A DNA stretch of 42,889 nt from positions 1 through 42,889 of the forward strand of contig DXWI01000018.1 of the NCBI GenBank assembly GCA_019416935.1, in the 5' to 3' direction. The DNA is from Clostridiales bacterium. Lineage in GTDB: Bacteria; Bacillota; Clostridia; Christensenellales; CAG-138. The position numbers and the translations under genes were made by a program. Below the pieces are notes generated by a model. It made no database searches. It saw only the letters and a list, made by a program, of their open reading frames with translations, and was not told the origin of the DNA. Shown one piece after another: positions 1 through 7,305 of the stretch (position 1 is its first letter; each line of letters opens with the position of its first letter).

Positions 1-337
1 CAGCTTAATTCCATTTTTCAGGAGTCCTTTTTGCGAACATCCCTTGACGCGGTCCGCCTGTGCCACCTTGTTTTTGATTATCGCAAATATGATTCGACCA
101 ATAGATCGGCTGCATCCGAAAACGATGGAGGGCATTTATTTTTGGCAGGGGATGTTTTTGCCGGTCGTTGTGGCGATGACCGCATCACAGGATGTTATCC
201 ATGCTATAGATGGAGGCTTGTTGGCACTCTTTGCAGGAGCATTGCCGGTTGCACTCGGCTTTGCATTCGTTCCGCTGCTCTCAAAAATCGGCAACGGATC
301 TGCCCATGATTCCGGCAACCAGAGGACTTACTCATGA
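1..337 (+). pseudogene. madL: Malonate transporter subunit MadL, 3' part, probably decayed
   Basis: MadL is the small membrane subunit of the sodium-dependent malonate carrier MadLM. The frame ending at 337 carries a good match to the C-terminal half of the family: a GIYFW-type motif, VVVAMTASQ, then GGLLALFAG and the final VPLLSKIG. Upstream of about position 62 the frame stops resembling MadL. The Asn-Val-Gly-Gly-Val-Gly segment expected there is absent, although an Ala-Asn-Ile that could be its start lies in another frame at 33-41. This suggests a frameshift, but the gene is also cut by the window edge, so intactness cannot be judged fully. The stop TGA overlaps the ATG of madM (ATGA), the usual translational coupling. 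The neighbouring madM carries a nonsense codon, which supports decay of the whole locus. The assignment rests on recalled family motifs. Confidence 0.6.
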
Positions 338-1113
338 CAGTTTCACATTTTCTGGAAATCCTCGCAGGCTTGCTCAACGAAAATGGGCTGCTATTGGGTC
401 TTATATTTGTTGCGGCGTTGGCGATTGTTTCAAAACACTTATCCAAGTGTGTGCTGAGAGAAAAACTGCAATAGTCCGCAGTAGCGATGATCATCGCTTT
501 GGCTTTAGCGTTTATTGGAGGGATGTGTACCGGTGGTAAAAATGGTTTAGCGGATATCAACGCCTTTTCTGGGCTTTCTTTTTTCGGAGGAGCGATGTTC
601 CGTGATTTTACAATCGTATCTCTTTGCGCGGGTATCAACCTGCATTTATTCAAAAAATATGCGGGTCTCTGCTTGATCTCATTGGCAATCAGGTTGATCA
701 TTTCGTTTGTGCCGGCGGCGATCATAGCATATGTATTTGGTTATCGGGATGCTGTGAGCATCACAACGATCGCTGCAGGCGCTCAGACTTTTGTCGTCGG
801 ACCGGTCACAGGCGCAGCTTTGGGCGCGGAATCCGAGGTCATTGCAATTTCAGTTGCGGTTGGGCTGATTAAATCGGTAGGAATTATCATTTTCGCACCG
901 TTGATCGCAAAGCGCATTGGATTGAATACGCCGAAGGCTGCCGTGGCTTTTGGCGGCCTGATGGGTACAAAAAGTGGGACTATAGCTGGCTTAGCGGCGA
1001 CGGACGAGAGCCTCGTTCCGTTCGGCGTCCTTTCTACGGCATTTTATACGGGGCTTGGATGCCTGCTTTGCCCGTCTCTATTTCATTGGTGCGTTCAACT
1101 GTTTTTGGGATAG
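334..1113 (+). pseudogene. madM: Malonate transporter subunit MadM, interrupted by an in-frame TAG
   Basis: MadM is the large membrane subunit of the malonate:sodium symporter. From the ATG at 334, coupled to the madL stop, the frame runs 46 codons to a TAG at 472-474 and then continues open in the same frame to 1113. Joined across the TAG, the product is 258 codons long plus the final stop, the usual family size, and shows the family hallmarks: TGGKNGLADI, GGAMFRDF, FGYRDAVS, VGPVTGAALGA, FGGLMGTKSG, LAATDESLVP and TGLGCLL. The alignment is continuous on both sides of the TAG with no indel, so the lesion is a single nonsense codon. An ATG at 487 could restart translation but would lose the first transmembrane segment. 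No Shine-Dalgarno site is evident for that restart. No malonate decarboxylase gene is visible downstream. Read-through is possible but unsupported, since TAG is used as an ordinary stop elsewhere here (for example argR). Confidence 0.75.
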
Positions 1114-1383
1114 CAGCTGATTTTCAGCATAAGAGCAAGTACATGAATTATCATACGCACCGTGTCAACGGCCTCAAATTTATCCGCTTGGCCTCATAAT
1201 CATACATATTTTGAACCGTGTCTCCTCCCGCATGCAAATCCAGTCTCCGAACGGGTACCGGCCGGCGGCCGGCAATGCCGCGACTCGGACGACGGGATCA
1301 CCAATGGGTTTGCACGACGACCTCCGGACTTCCCGTGTAAAAATGGCTTGGGACGCTTTTGCGCCGGACTGTACAGGCAGTAC

Positions 1384-1560
1384 TTATTCGCGCTCCTGAC
1401 TGCCGATCCAGTAGCATCCGGCGCCGATGACGGCGGCCAGAAACTCAATCGCGCGCAGAAGCGCATCGAATTCCGTCCACCCGATGATCGGGCCGGATAA
1501 TAAATAAATTCCGATAAAAATACCGATGGAAACGACAGCTCTTTTCATCGTTTTGTTCAT
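1384..1560 (-). CDS. Small hydrophobic membrane protein of unknown function, 58 residues
   Basis: This short gene starts at an ATG (1560-1558) with an excellent Shine-Dalgarno site (AGGAGG, about 8 bases upstream) and ends with TAA. The protein begins MNKTMKRAVV, has a hydrophobic helix at roughly residues 8-26, a short polar loop (GWTEFDALLRA), and a second hydrophobic helix at about residues 37-52, ending in a charged tail. It therefore looks like a two-helix integral membrane miniprotein. It lies 26 bases downstream of the arsenate-reductase-like gene on the same strand, so the two are probably co-transcribed. I do not recognise a family. The strong ribosome binding site, operon position and amphipathic layout make it a real gene rather than chance. 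The 270 bases between it and madM (1114-1383) hold only a small GC-rich hairpin at 1258-1272 and no gene that I can support. Confidence 0.6.
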   Translation of the reverse strand: MNKTMKRAVVSIGIFIGIYLLSGPIIGWTEFDALLRAIEFLAAVIGAGCYWIGSQERE

Positions 1561-1586
1561 GATGCCGATCCTCCTATTTTGCAGAT

Positions 1587-2015
1587 CTATTCCTCCACAT
1601 CCGAATCTTGAACGAAATCAACAAACCGTTTTCTCAAATCCAGCACACGCGATTCAATCGCATGAATGACGCTTAAAAACGCGGCGTCGGATTGCCCTGT
1701 CGGGTCGGGCAGACCCCAGACCTCTCTGTGTGTGCACGGCAGGCTGGGGCAGGCAACGTTGCAGCCCATCGTGATTATGATGTCGACGGGCGGGATCACT
1801 TCGAGCAACTTAGAATGCTGCGTCGTTTCCATATCGATGCCGTACAGCGCCTTCATCAGCCTTACGGCATCCGGATTGATCGCGGGCTTCGTTTCGGTTC
1901 CGGCTGAATAACAATCGAACACATCCGATGCCAGCCGCCTGCCAAGCGCCTCCGCAATCTGGCTGCGGCAGGCATTGTGTACACAGATAAATGCAACGCG
2001 CAGTCGATTCCGCAT
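1587..2015 (-). CDS. arsC: Arsenate reductase-like low-molecular-weight phosphatase family protein (ArsC type)
   Basis: The protein has 142 residues. It is of the thioredoxin-coupled ArsC type, which reduces arsenate to arsenite in the cytoplasm and shares the fold of low-molecular-weight tyrosine phosphatases. The N-terminal P-loop CVHNACR (Cys11, Arg17) is the CX5R phosphate/arsenate-binding loop. A second cysteine cluster follows at about residues 85-94 (MGCNVACPSLPC), where the ArsC family keeps the two cysteines of its disulfide cascade. A GLPDPTG segment near residue 101 supplies the conserved general-acid Asp. The start is ATG with AGAGGAGA about 6 bases upstream. There is no arsenite pump or ArsR gene in view, so it may be an orphan detoxification gene or act on another substrate. 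The family is clear; the physiological role is inferred. Confidence 0.8.
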   Translation of the reverse strand: MRNRLRVAFICVHNACRSQIAEALGRRLASDVFDCYSAGTETKPAINPDAVRLMKALYGIDMETTQHSKLLEVIPPVDIIITMGCNVACPSLPCTHREVWGLPDPTGQSDAAFLSVIHAIESRVLDLRKRFVDFVQDSDVEE

Positions 2016-2382
2016 GTCCGATCTCCTCTTTTCTCTTTCATCTTTTCACGTCGTGCCTCCTGACTTTTTATAGCTGGTCTTTCTGCCGGCTAGCCAAAGG
2101 CTTCCCACTTGAGGGCACAATCAAGCGCAGCCGGTCAACCGTTCCGTTTTCTCAAACAGACATGCTCAAAATACCCGGTCGCGCCACCGGGCGGGACAAC
2201 GCTTACGGCATGTTCAAGAGCAGGGAATAGACAGAGCGGTATTCACCTGCATCGGCCTCCGTATCCCGCATCCACGAAACATCGACAGAACCGAAAGCGA
2301 AAACCCCGCCGCACTGCGAGACGCGCGGCTGCCGCCTTGAACGCCTCCTTCACGGCTTGGCCCAAAGCGCAGAACAAAGCGT
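2016..2382. other. 367-bp intergenic region without a recognisable gene
   Basis: No reading frame here has a convincing start site or resembles a known protein. A small hairpin at 2174-2191 (CCCGGT and ACCGGG around a 6-base loop), read on the minus strand, is followed by TATTTTG and may be a weak terminator for the methyltransferase gene. On the minus strand a TATAAA about 55 bases before the arsC start could be part of an arsC promoter, but its -35 partner is poor. Confidence 0.4.
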
Positions 2383-3576
2383 CTACAACTGAAAAAACGC
2401 CTGATGGCCCAGCGCGTCCACGATCTGCAGGACGGGCGGCGCGTCGGCATCGGCCATCTCCAGCCTTAACGGCAGCTTTGGCGCGCAATCCACCGCCTGC
2501 GGATGGAAGCAGGAACCGTTCACCGTGCCCAGCGCAGCATAGACGAGCGGATACTCCTTTGAAAACCGTGCTGTAGTTACCTGAACGCGGCAATGCGCAC
2601 CCTCGCGGCGGATGCTGTAGTCAACCTCCGCCGGCGTGTCGTCCGCTGCATAGGAGAGATGCAGATCATGTTCACCCTCGAACAGAGAGAGAATGCTGCC
2701 GCAGGCGAGCTGCCGCGCGCGCAGCGTATACAGTGCAAACGGAGAGGCGTCCACGACGACAAATCGTCTGCCCAGCTTGCTGGCGGCAGCCGCGGTTGTG
2801 CCGCTGCCGGAGAACAGATCCATCACGAGATCTCCCGGGCGACTGGAAGCGAGCAGAATCCGCCGGAGCAGCGCTTCGGGCTTCTGCGTGCCGTAACCGA
2901 CGCGTTCCCTGTCGCGCTGCTGCAGATGCTCGATGTCCGACCAGACGTCGGTCGGGTAGATCGGCGTATCCTCATAATAGGTGTAGAGCTTGCCGCCGGA
3001 GCGGATGGTGAAGCAGATGCGCCCCTCCTCATCGATGAACCGCTTCATATGGTTGCGACGTTCCGGCCCGCGCGGCGTGCCCACGGCAGAGATGTTGAAG
3101 AACACCTTCGCGCTCTTACGGTAGAATAGTATGGTATCGTGCTTGCGCGGATAGTGGCGTGTGCTGCGCCCGCCGGATTTATACGACCAGATGATTTCAT
3201 TCATGAAATTGGCTTTGCCAAAGATTTCGTCCAGCATCAGGCGCAGCTGTGCGCTCATACGGTAATCGATGTGCAGGTACAGGCTGCCGCTGTCCGCGAG
3301 AAGCTGCCGGCAGGCGGTCAGAATGCCGCGCATCCATTCGAGGTAGGCGCCCTCCTCCAGCCGGTCCTCAAATGCGGGCAGTTTCAGGCTCTTTTTGCCT
3401 TTTCCGAGACGCAGATGAAAGGTATCGCCCGTGCCGAACGGCGGGTCAAGGTAGATGAGCTGTACCGTGCCGCCGTATTCATCGATCAGCCGGTCGAGCA
3501 CGCTCTCGGCGCGCGCATGGATAAAGCGTCCGGGGCCGCCGTTTTGATGCAGTTCTTCCGTGCAGCGGATGCGCAT
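2383..3576 (-). CDS. Orphan site-specific adenine DNA methyltransferase, beta class
   Basis: This is a 397-residue amino-methyltransferase predicted to add a methyl group to adenine N6 from S-adenosylmethionine. The catalytic motif IV is DPPF (residues 44-47) and precedes the SAM-binding motif I FSGSGTT (255-261), the order that defines the beta class. The TQKPEALLRR segment (about 230-239), typical of these enzymes, is present. The last 100 residues after the VVVDASPF strand match no domain I recognise. The ATG at 3576 has GGGAGG six bases upstream. No endonuclease or specificity subunit is adjacent, so it is an orphan. It is divergent from spoIIIAA, sharing a 187-base promoter region. DPPF fits m6A better than m4C, but the target site cannot be read from sequence. 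Confidence 0.85.
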   Translation of the reverse strand: MRIRCTEELHQNGGPGRFIHARAESVLDRLIDEYGGTVQLIYLDPPFGTGDTFHLRLGKGKKSLKLPAFEDRLEEGAYLEWMRGILTACRQLLADSGSLYLHIDYRMSAQLRLMLDEIFGKANFMNEIIWSYKSGGRSTRHYPRKHDTILFYRKSAKVFFNISAVGTPRGPERRNHMKRFIDEEGRICFTIRSGGKLYTYYEDTPIYPTDVWSDIEHLQQRDRERVGYGTQKPEALLRRILLASSRPGDLVMDLFSGSGTTAAAASKLGRRFVVVDASPFALYTLRARQLACGSILSLFEGEHDLHLSYAADDTPAEVDYSIRREGAHCRVQVTTARFSKEYPLVYAALGTVNGSCFHPQAVDCAPKLPLRLEMADADAPPVLQIVDALGHQAFFQL

Positions 3577-3664
3577 AGATACCTCCCATAGATTCTTCCA
3601 TACTGGTTTGTGTCGGGATTTGTATAATATTCATTGTATCCTGTTTTCCGATACAAAACAAGTG

Positions 3665-3693
3665 AAATATACGCCGTTTTGCCTACATATAGT
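3665..3693 (+). promoter_or_regulatory. Candidate sigma-E promoter of the spoIIIA operon
   Basis: AAATATA at 3665-3671 and CATATAGT at 3686-3693 are separated by exactly 14 bases. The sigma-E consensus is KMATATT-N14-CATACAHT, giving 5/7 and 6/8 matches. The spoIIIA operon is under mother-cell sigma-E control in Bacillus subtilis, and the site lies about 70 bases before the spoIIIAA ATG. Confidence 0.55.
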
Positions 3694-3763
3694 TGGACTG
3701 ACAGGGACAGGCGATCCAAGTGCAAGCCGAACGGATTTCCCGGGAAAGGAACGGTTATTACAG

Positions 3764-4726
3764 ATGCAGCAACAGAATTGGAAAAGAGATTTGGGACCCT
3801 ATTTGCCAAGCCGCGTGCAGGAGATGCTTCATACCGTGGCCGATGATGCGCCGATAGAGGAGATCCGGCTGCGGGCGGGCCAGCCGCTGCAGCTATGCTT
3901 CACGGGCTTTGAACGGCTGATCTACGCCATCGGCGGCAGGCCTGCCGTCAGCGTCGAGGACTGTGCGGACACGCTTGCACGCATCTGCGAGCAGTCGATC
4001 TATGCGTGGGAGGAGGAGCTCAGAAACGGGTTTATCACCCTGCCGGGCGGGTATCGCGTGGGCGTTTGCGGCCGTGCGGTCGGACAGGATGGCCGGTTGG
4101 AGCGCATCACGGACATCACATCGCTCAACTTTCGCGTCAGCCGTGCGATTGAGGGCGTGAGTACGCCGCTGCTGCCGCTGCTCGCGGATGGCAATTTGCC
4201 CTACTCCACGCTGGTGCTTTCCGCGCCCGGCTGCGGAAAGACGACGCTGCTGCGGGATCTTGCCAGACGGTGTGCCTATGGCGCGCCCGGCATTCGCCCC
4301 TGCCGCGTGGCAATTGTGGACGCCAGGTACGAGCTGTCCGGCAGCGTGCGCGGCGTACCGCAGTTTGATCTTGGCCCGCGCACCGATGTGCTCGCCGGCA
4401 GCAGCAAGGCGGCGGGCATGCGGCTGATGATCACGACGATGTCGCCGCAGGTGCTGGTGGCGGATGAGCTCAGCACGGAAGCGGATGTGAGCGCGGCCTG
4501 TGAGGCGGCGGCCTGCGGCATCCGTCTGCTCGCGGGCATGCATGCCGGCAGTCCGGAGATGCTGGAGAGCCGCCCACCCATGCGCGATCTGCTGCGGGCG
4601 CGCCTCTTCGACCGATACGTGCTGCTGGGGCGCAGCCGGGGTGTGGGCACGGTGGAGGGCGTTTTCAATGCGGATATGCGGCGCATCGGAGAAGGAGAAG
4701 CGGCATGCAGCGCGCAATCCTTGTAA
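3764..4726 (+). CDS. spoIIIAA: Stage III sporulation protein AA, ATPase
   Basis: SpoIIIAA is the secretion-type ATPase (VirB11/GspE-like) of the SpoIIIA-SpoIIQ complex, which joins mother cell and forespore during engulfment. The 320-residue product has Walker A SAPGCGKT at residues 153-160, an Asp-rich strand VAIVDARYEL at about 182-191, and Walker B VLVADEL near 230-236, followed by the conserved GIRLLAGMHA. Its length is close to the usual 305-320. I chose the ATG at 3764 because it follows the divergent promoter region and gives the expected N-terminus (WKRDLGPYLP...); AAAGGA lies 13 bases upstream, a somewhat long spacing. The gene overlaps spoIIIAB by 22 bases. It is the first gene of an eight-gene operon. 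Confidence 0.95.
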   Translation: MQQQNWKRDLGPYLPSRVQEMLHTVADDAPIEEIRLRAGQPLQLCFTGFERLIYAIGGRPAVSVEDCADTLARICEQSIYAWEEELRNGFITLPGGYRVGVCGRAVGQDGRLERITDITSLNFRVSRAIEGVSTPLLPLLADGNLPYSTLVLSAPGCGKTTLLRDLARRCAYGAPGIRPCRVAIVDARYELSGSVRGVPQFDLGPRTDVLAGSSKAAGMRLMITTMSPQVLVADELSTEADVSAACEAAACGIRLLAGMHAGSPEMLESRPPMRDLLRARLFDRYVLLGRSRGVGTVEGVFNADMRRIGEGEAACSAQSL

Positions 4727-5220
4727 CGGCCGTATTTCTCTGCAGCACGTTCCTCGGCTGGAACAGCGCCAAAAGGCTGCGCCTTCGCCGCGATATGCTC
4801 TCTGCGATGACGGACAGCATCAAGCGGCTGCTCATGATGATGGCCTATACGCATCAGCCGCTGTACCAGCTTGTGGATCGGTGCGCACAGGCCGCGGCAG
4901 CGCCGACACTGGCCTCGTTTGCCGCCGCGCTTGCCGAGCGGAATAAGCCCGAGCAGGCCTGGGAAGCGGCCGAGGACTGGGCGTTGCTGCACGACCGCGG
5001 GTTTGGCGCGCTGCATCCGGGGGATCGGGAAACACTCCGAACGTTCATGGGCCTGTTGGGCACGGCGGATTTGAACCGGCAGCAGCAGAGTGCGGCGATG
5101 GCGGTCGCAGCGCTCGAACAGAGCCTTTCGGACGCGGAAACCGCATGCAGCAGCAAGGGACGCGTCTATCGCGCGATGGGAGTCCTTTGCGGCGCAGCGG
5201 TCGCCATTCTGCTGCTATAG
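4705..5220 (+). CDS. spoIIIAB: Stage III sporulation protein AB
   Basis: SpoIIIAB is a mother-cell membrane protein of the SpoIIIA channel, related to GspF/type II secretion platform proteins. It has 171 residues, as expected for the family. It begins with a hydrophobic segment (about residues 4-20) followed by a basic stretch and the soluble helical domain with GGLLG-like FMGLLGTADLNRQQ near 112-125, and ends with a second transmembrane helix (about 157-171, MGVLCGAAVAILLL). It overlaps the end of spoIIIAA, indicating coupled translation, and is followed after 10 bases by spoIIIAC. Confidence 0.9.
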   Translation: MQRAILVTAVFLCSTFLGWNSAKRLRLRRDMLSAMTDSIKRLLMMMAYTHQPLYQLVDRCAQAAAAPTLASFAAALAERNKPEQAWEAAEDWALLHDRGFGALHPGDRETLRTFMGLLGTADLNRQQQSAAMAVAALEQSLSDAETACSSKGRVYRAMGVLCGAAVAILLL

Positions 5221-5230
5221 CGAGGTGCGT

Positions 5231-5428
5231 ATGGGGGTAGAAATCCTGTTCAAAATTGCGAGTCTGGGCGTCATAGCGGCCATTATCACGCAGCTTCTGA
5301 AACAGAGCGGGCGCGATGAGATCGCGACCATCGCGGCCATAGCCGGCCTGATCATCGGGCTGCTGATGATGCTCGACATGATAGAAGAATTGTTCAACAG
5401 TGTGAAACAGGTTTTCAACCTGTATTAG
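5231..5428 (+). CDS. spoIIIAC: Stage III sporulation protein AC
   Basis: The protein has 65 residues with two transmembrane helices and is one of the small membrane subunits of the SpoIIIA complex. It carries family-typical features: an N-terminal MGVEILFKIA, the central LLKQSGRDEIA loop, and a hydrophobic IAGLIIGLLMMLDMI stretch, ending FNLY. The ATG at 5231 has GAGG 7 bases upstream. It sits between spoIIIAB and spoIIIAD with 10- to 11-base gaps. The family length is about 65-68, so it is complete. Confidence 0.92.
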   Translation: MGVEILFKIASLGVIAAIITQLLKQSGRDEIATIAAIAGLIIGLLMMLDMIEELFNSVKQVFNLY

Positions 5429-5439
5429 CGGAGGAACGC

Positions 5440-5838
5440 ATGCGCATTTTTACGATTGTAGGCATTGCGATACTCGGGGTTTCGCTTGCCGTGACCGTGC
5501 GCAGCTTCCGGCCGGAGCTCGCTGTGCTGGTCGGCGTGGTGACCGGAGCCGTGGTGCTGCTGAGCGTGATCGGCGAACTGACCGGGCTGGTGGATACCCT
5601 GCGCGCACTTGCCGATCAATATGGCGTGGATACGGGCTATATCGGCGTGCTGCTCAAAATTATCGGCATTGCGTACATCGCGCAGTTCGGCGTGCAGCTC
5701 TGCAAGGACGCCGGAGAGGGCGCCGCAGCCGCAAAGGTGGAGCTTGGCGGCAGAATCCTGATCCTGTCGGCTGCATTGCCGGCGGCGGTTCAGATGTTGA
5801 CCGTCGCTGCCGATCTGCTCGCCCGTGCAATGCCATGA
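5440..5838 (+). CDS. spoIIIAD: Stage III sporulation protein AD
   Basis: SpoIIIAD is the second small membrane subunit of the SpoIIIA apparatus. It is 132 residues long with about four hydrophobic segments and the conserved central GYIGVLLKIIGIAYIAQFG stretch (about residues 67-85) that resembles SpoIIIAC, followed by the C-terminal GGRILILSAALP region. The start ATG has GGAGG 6 bases upstream. The stop overlaps the spoIIIAE start (ATGA), so the two are translationally coupled. Confidence 0.92.
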   Translation: MRIFTIVGIAILGVSLAVTVRSFRPELAVLVGVVTGAVVLLSVIGELTGLVDTLRALADQYGVDTGYIGVLLKIIGIAYIAQFGVQLCKDAGEGAAAAKVELGGRILILSAALPAAVQMLTVAADLLARAMP

Positions 5839-7031
5839 AACGGCTTGCGTTGGCGATCCTGTCGCTGCTTCTCTGCCTGTTGACGCCCGCGTGGGCTCTG
5901 GCCGCACCGGACGGGGATGGCGATATGGAGCAGCCGGATCTTTCCATTGAGGATGGTGTGAGCGCATGGATGGGTGAGCTGGATCTGACCGGCTGGCAAA
6001 CATTTTTGGAGACGCTTCCGGAGGAGGTGCGGTCGCTTTGGGCAGGCGTGCCGGTCGAGAGCATGATTGATACCTGGGCGCAAAGCGGCATGGAGGGCGG
6101 TTGGGGTTTCCTGCTGAGCGGTCTTGGGGATTTGCTGGCGGGGGAAGCGCGGCGCAGCTCGGGGCTTCTGTTGGCGCTGATGGGCCTGTCGATCCTGTGC
6201 AGCCTTGTGAACGCCCTATCGGCCGGAAAGGAAAACGGGGTACAGGAGGCCGCCGGGTTCGTCTGCCGGTGCTTTGCGATGACGGTGGTGCTGACCGGCT
6301 CGCTTTCCGCCGTTACGCTGGTGCTTGGATGCATGGATGCGCTGGTGCAGTTCATGCAGCTCGCGCTCCCGGTGCTCATGACGCTGCTCACGGCGATCGG
6401 CGGCGTTTTATCGGCCGGCGTATTTCAGCCGGCGATGGCACTGCTCTGCGGCGGCGTTTCCACCGTGATGAGAACGGTCGTCGTGCCGCTGGCGCTCTTT
6501 GGCAGCGTCATCGGAATGATCGGCGCGCTCAGCAATCGCATCCGCATGCATGAGATGGCCGGCCTGATGAAGCGAACGGCGAAATGGATCATCGGCGCCG
6601 CCTCCTCTCTCTACATCGGCACAACGACCGTGCGCGGCATGGGCGCGGCGGCATATGACGGCGTAACGATGCGAACGGCCAAATATGCCGCTTCCAGTTT
6701 GGTTCCCATGGTAGGCGGCATGGTTTCGGATACGATGGACACGATGCTCGGCTGCGCGGTGCTGGTGAAAAATGCGGCCGGCCTCGCGGCCATCCTGCTG
6801 ACGGTTTCGGTCGTGCTGCTGCCGCTTGTCCGGCTCGTTGCACAAATGTTTCTGCTGCGCCTTTCGGCGGCGCTTGCCGAGCCCATTGCGGGCGCGCAGC
6901 TTCCGGCCATGTACGGTGCGGCGGCCGATATGCTGTCGTTTCTGTTCGCAGCCACGGTCGCGGTGGCGCTGATGTTTCTCATCACCATCGGCCTGATCAT
7001 GGGCATTGGCAGCGCGTCGGCAGTCGGGTAA
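5835..7031 (+). CDS. spoIIIAE: Stage III sporulation protein AE
   Basis: SpoIIIAE is the large polytopic membrane protein of the SpoIIIA channel. The 398-residue product starts with a signal peptide (MKRLALAILSLLLCLL, cleavage likely after ALA near residue 25), then an acidic soluble segment of about 110 residues, and then seven or so hydrophobic helices from about residue 110 to the end. Family signatures include GGVLSAGVFQPAMALL and the KWIIGAASSLYIG region. Its length matches the family (about 390-400). The 92-base gap to spoIIIAF is the largest in this operon and contains a hairpin. Confidence 0.92.
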   Translation: MKRLALAILSLLLCLLTPAWALAAPDGDGDMEQPDLSIEDGVSAWMGELDLTGWQTFLETLPEEVRSLWAGVPVESMIDTWAQSGMEGGWGFLLSGLGDLLAGEARRSSGLLLALMGLSILCSLVNALSAGKENGVQEAAGFVCRCFAMTVVLTGSLSAVTLVLGCMDALVQFMQLALPVLMTLLTAIGGVLSAGVFQPAMALLCGGVSTVMRTVVVPLALFGSVIGMIGALSNRIRMHEMAGLMKRTAKWIIGAASSLYIGTTTVRGMGAAAYDGVTMRTAKYAASSLVPMVGGMVSDTMDTMLGCAVLVKNAAGLAAILLTVSVVLLPLVRLVAQMFLLRLSAALAEPIAGAQLPAMYGAAADMLSFLFAATVAVALMFLITIGLIMGIGSASAVG

Positions 7032-7093
7032 AGCGCGTTCAACCGTGGAACCCAGGCGTGACAGCGAGGGGCCTGAGAAGCGGAGAAAGGGGG

Positions 7094-7110
7094 GCTTCGC
7101 GTGGCGAAGC
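7094..7110 (+). other. Hairpin in the spoIIIAE-spoIIIAF gap
   Basis: A perfect 7-bp stem, GCTTCGC and GCGAAGC around a GTG loop, lies 14 bases before the spoIIIAF ATG and directly precedes its weak Shine-Dalgarno sequence (CGGAG). A direct repeat GAAGCGGAGA at 7077 and 7106 flanks it. It could slow or gate translation of spoIIIAF, or simply be an RNA-processing site. Confidence 0.4.
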
Positions 7111-7123
7111 GGAGACGTGCCGC

Positions 7124-7303
7124 ATGGAAACGTTTTGTCTCATGGTCATTCGCCTCTCCATGATGGCGATCACCGCGGGAGCGGCCGAATTGCTCGTGCC
7201 GGATGGATCGTTGCGTGGCTGTGTTTCGGCCGCAGTGGGACTTTCGTTCGTGGCGACCGCCGTGACGGAAATCTTACGCATATTTGGCATGCTTGGAGGA
7301 TAG
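7124..7303 (+). CDS. spoIIIAF: Stage III sporulation protein AF, membrane part only
   Basis: The position between spoIIIAE and spoIIIAG identifies this gene as spoIIIAF, whose product belongs to the SpoIIIA complex. It encodes only 59 residues: two hydrophobic helices (about 5-22 and 32-52) joined by LLVPDGSLRGCV, which matches the family loop LLPNSSMKKY, and a C-terminal EILRIFGMLGG. Bacillus SpoIIIAF has about 206 residues with a soluble C-terminal ring-building-like domain; here that domain is missing entirely. I see no frameshifted remainder because spoIIIAG starts 2 bases after the stop. The ATG at 7124 is preceded by GGAG 9 bases upstream; a GTG at 7058 in frame would add a tail unlike the family. 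The identity is inferred from position and the short motif. Confidence 0.75.
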   Translation: METFCLMVIRLSMMAITAGAAELLVPDGSLRGCVSAAVGLSFVATAVTEILRIFGMLGG

Positions 7304-7305
7304 AT

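Noticed and set aside
1258..1272. GC-rich inverted repeat after madM as a terminator
   Set aside because: The stem is only 6 bp and no T run follows on either strand.
1162..1500. A 112-codon plus-strand frame
   Set aside because: It has no ribosome binding site and overlaps the better supported 58-residue gene on the minus strand.
2109..2576. A 155-codon frame in the gap between arsC and the methyltransferase
   Set aside because: Arg/Pro/Ala-rich composition, no start signal, and it runs into the methyltransferase gene.
3625..3657. TAATATT followed by GATACAAA, another sigma-E-like pair
   Set aside because: The -35 match is perfect but the spacer is 18 instead of about 14 bases; the pair at 3665-3693 fits better.
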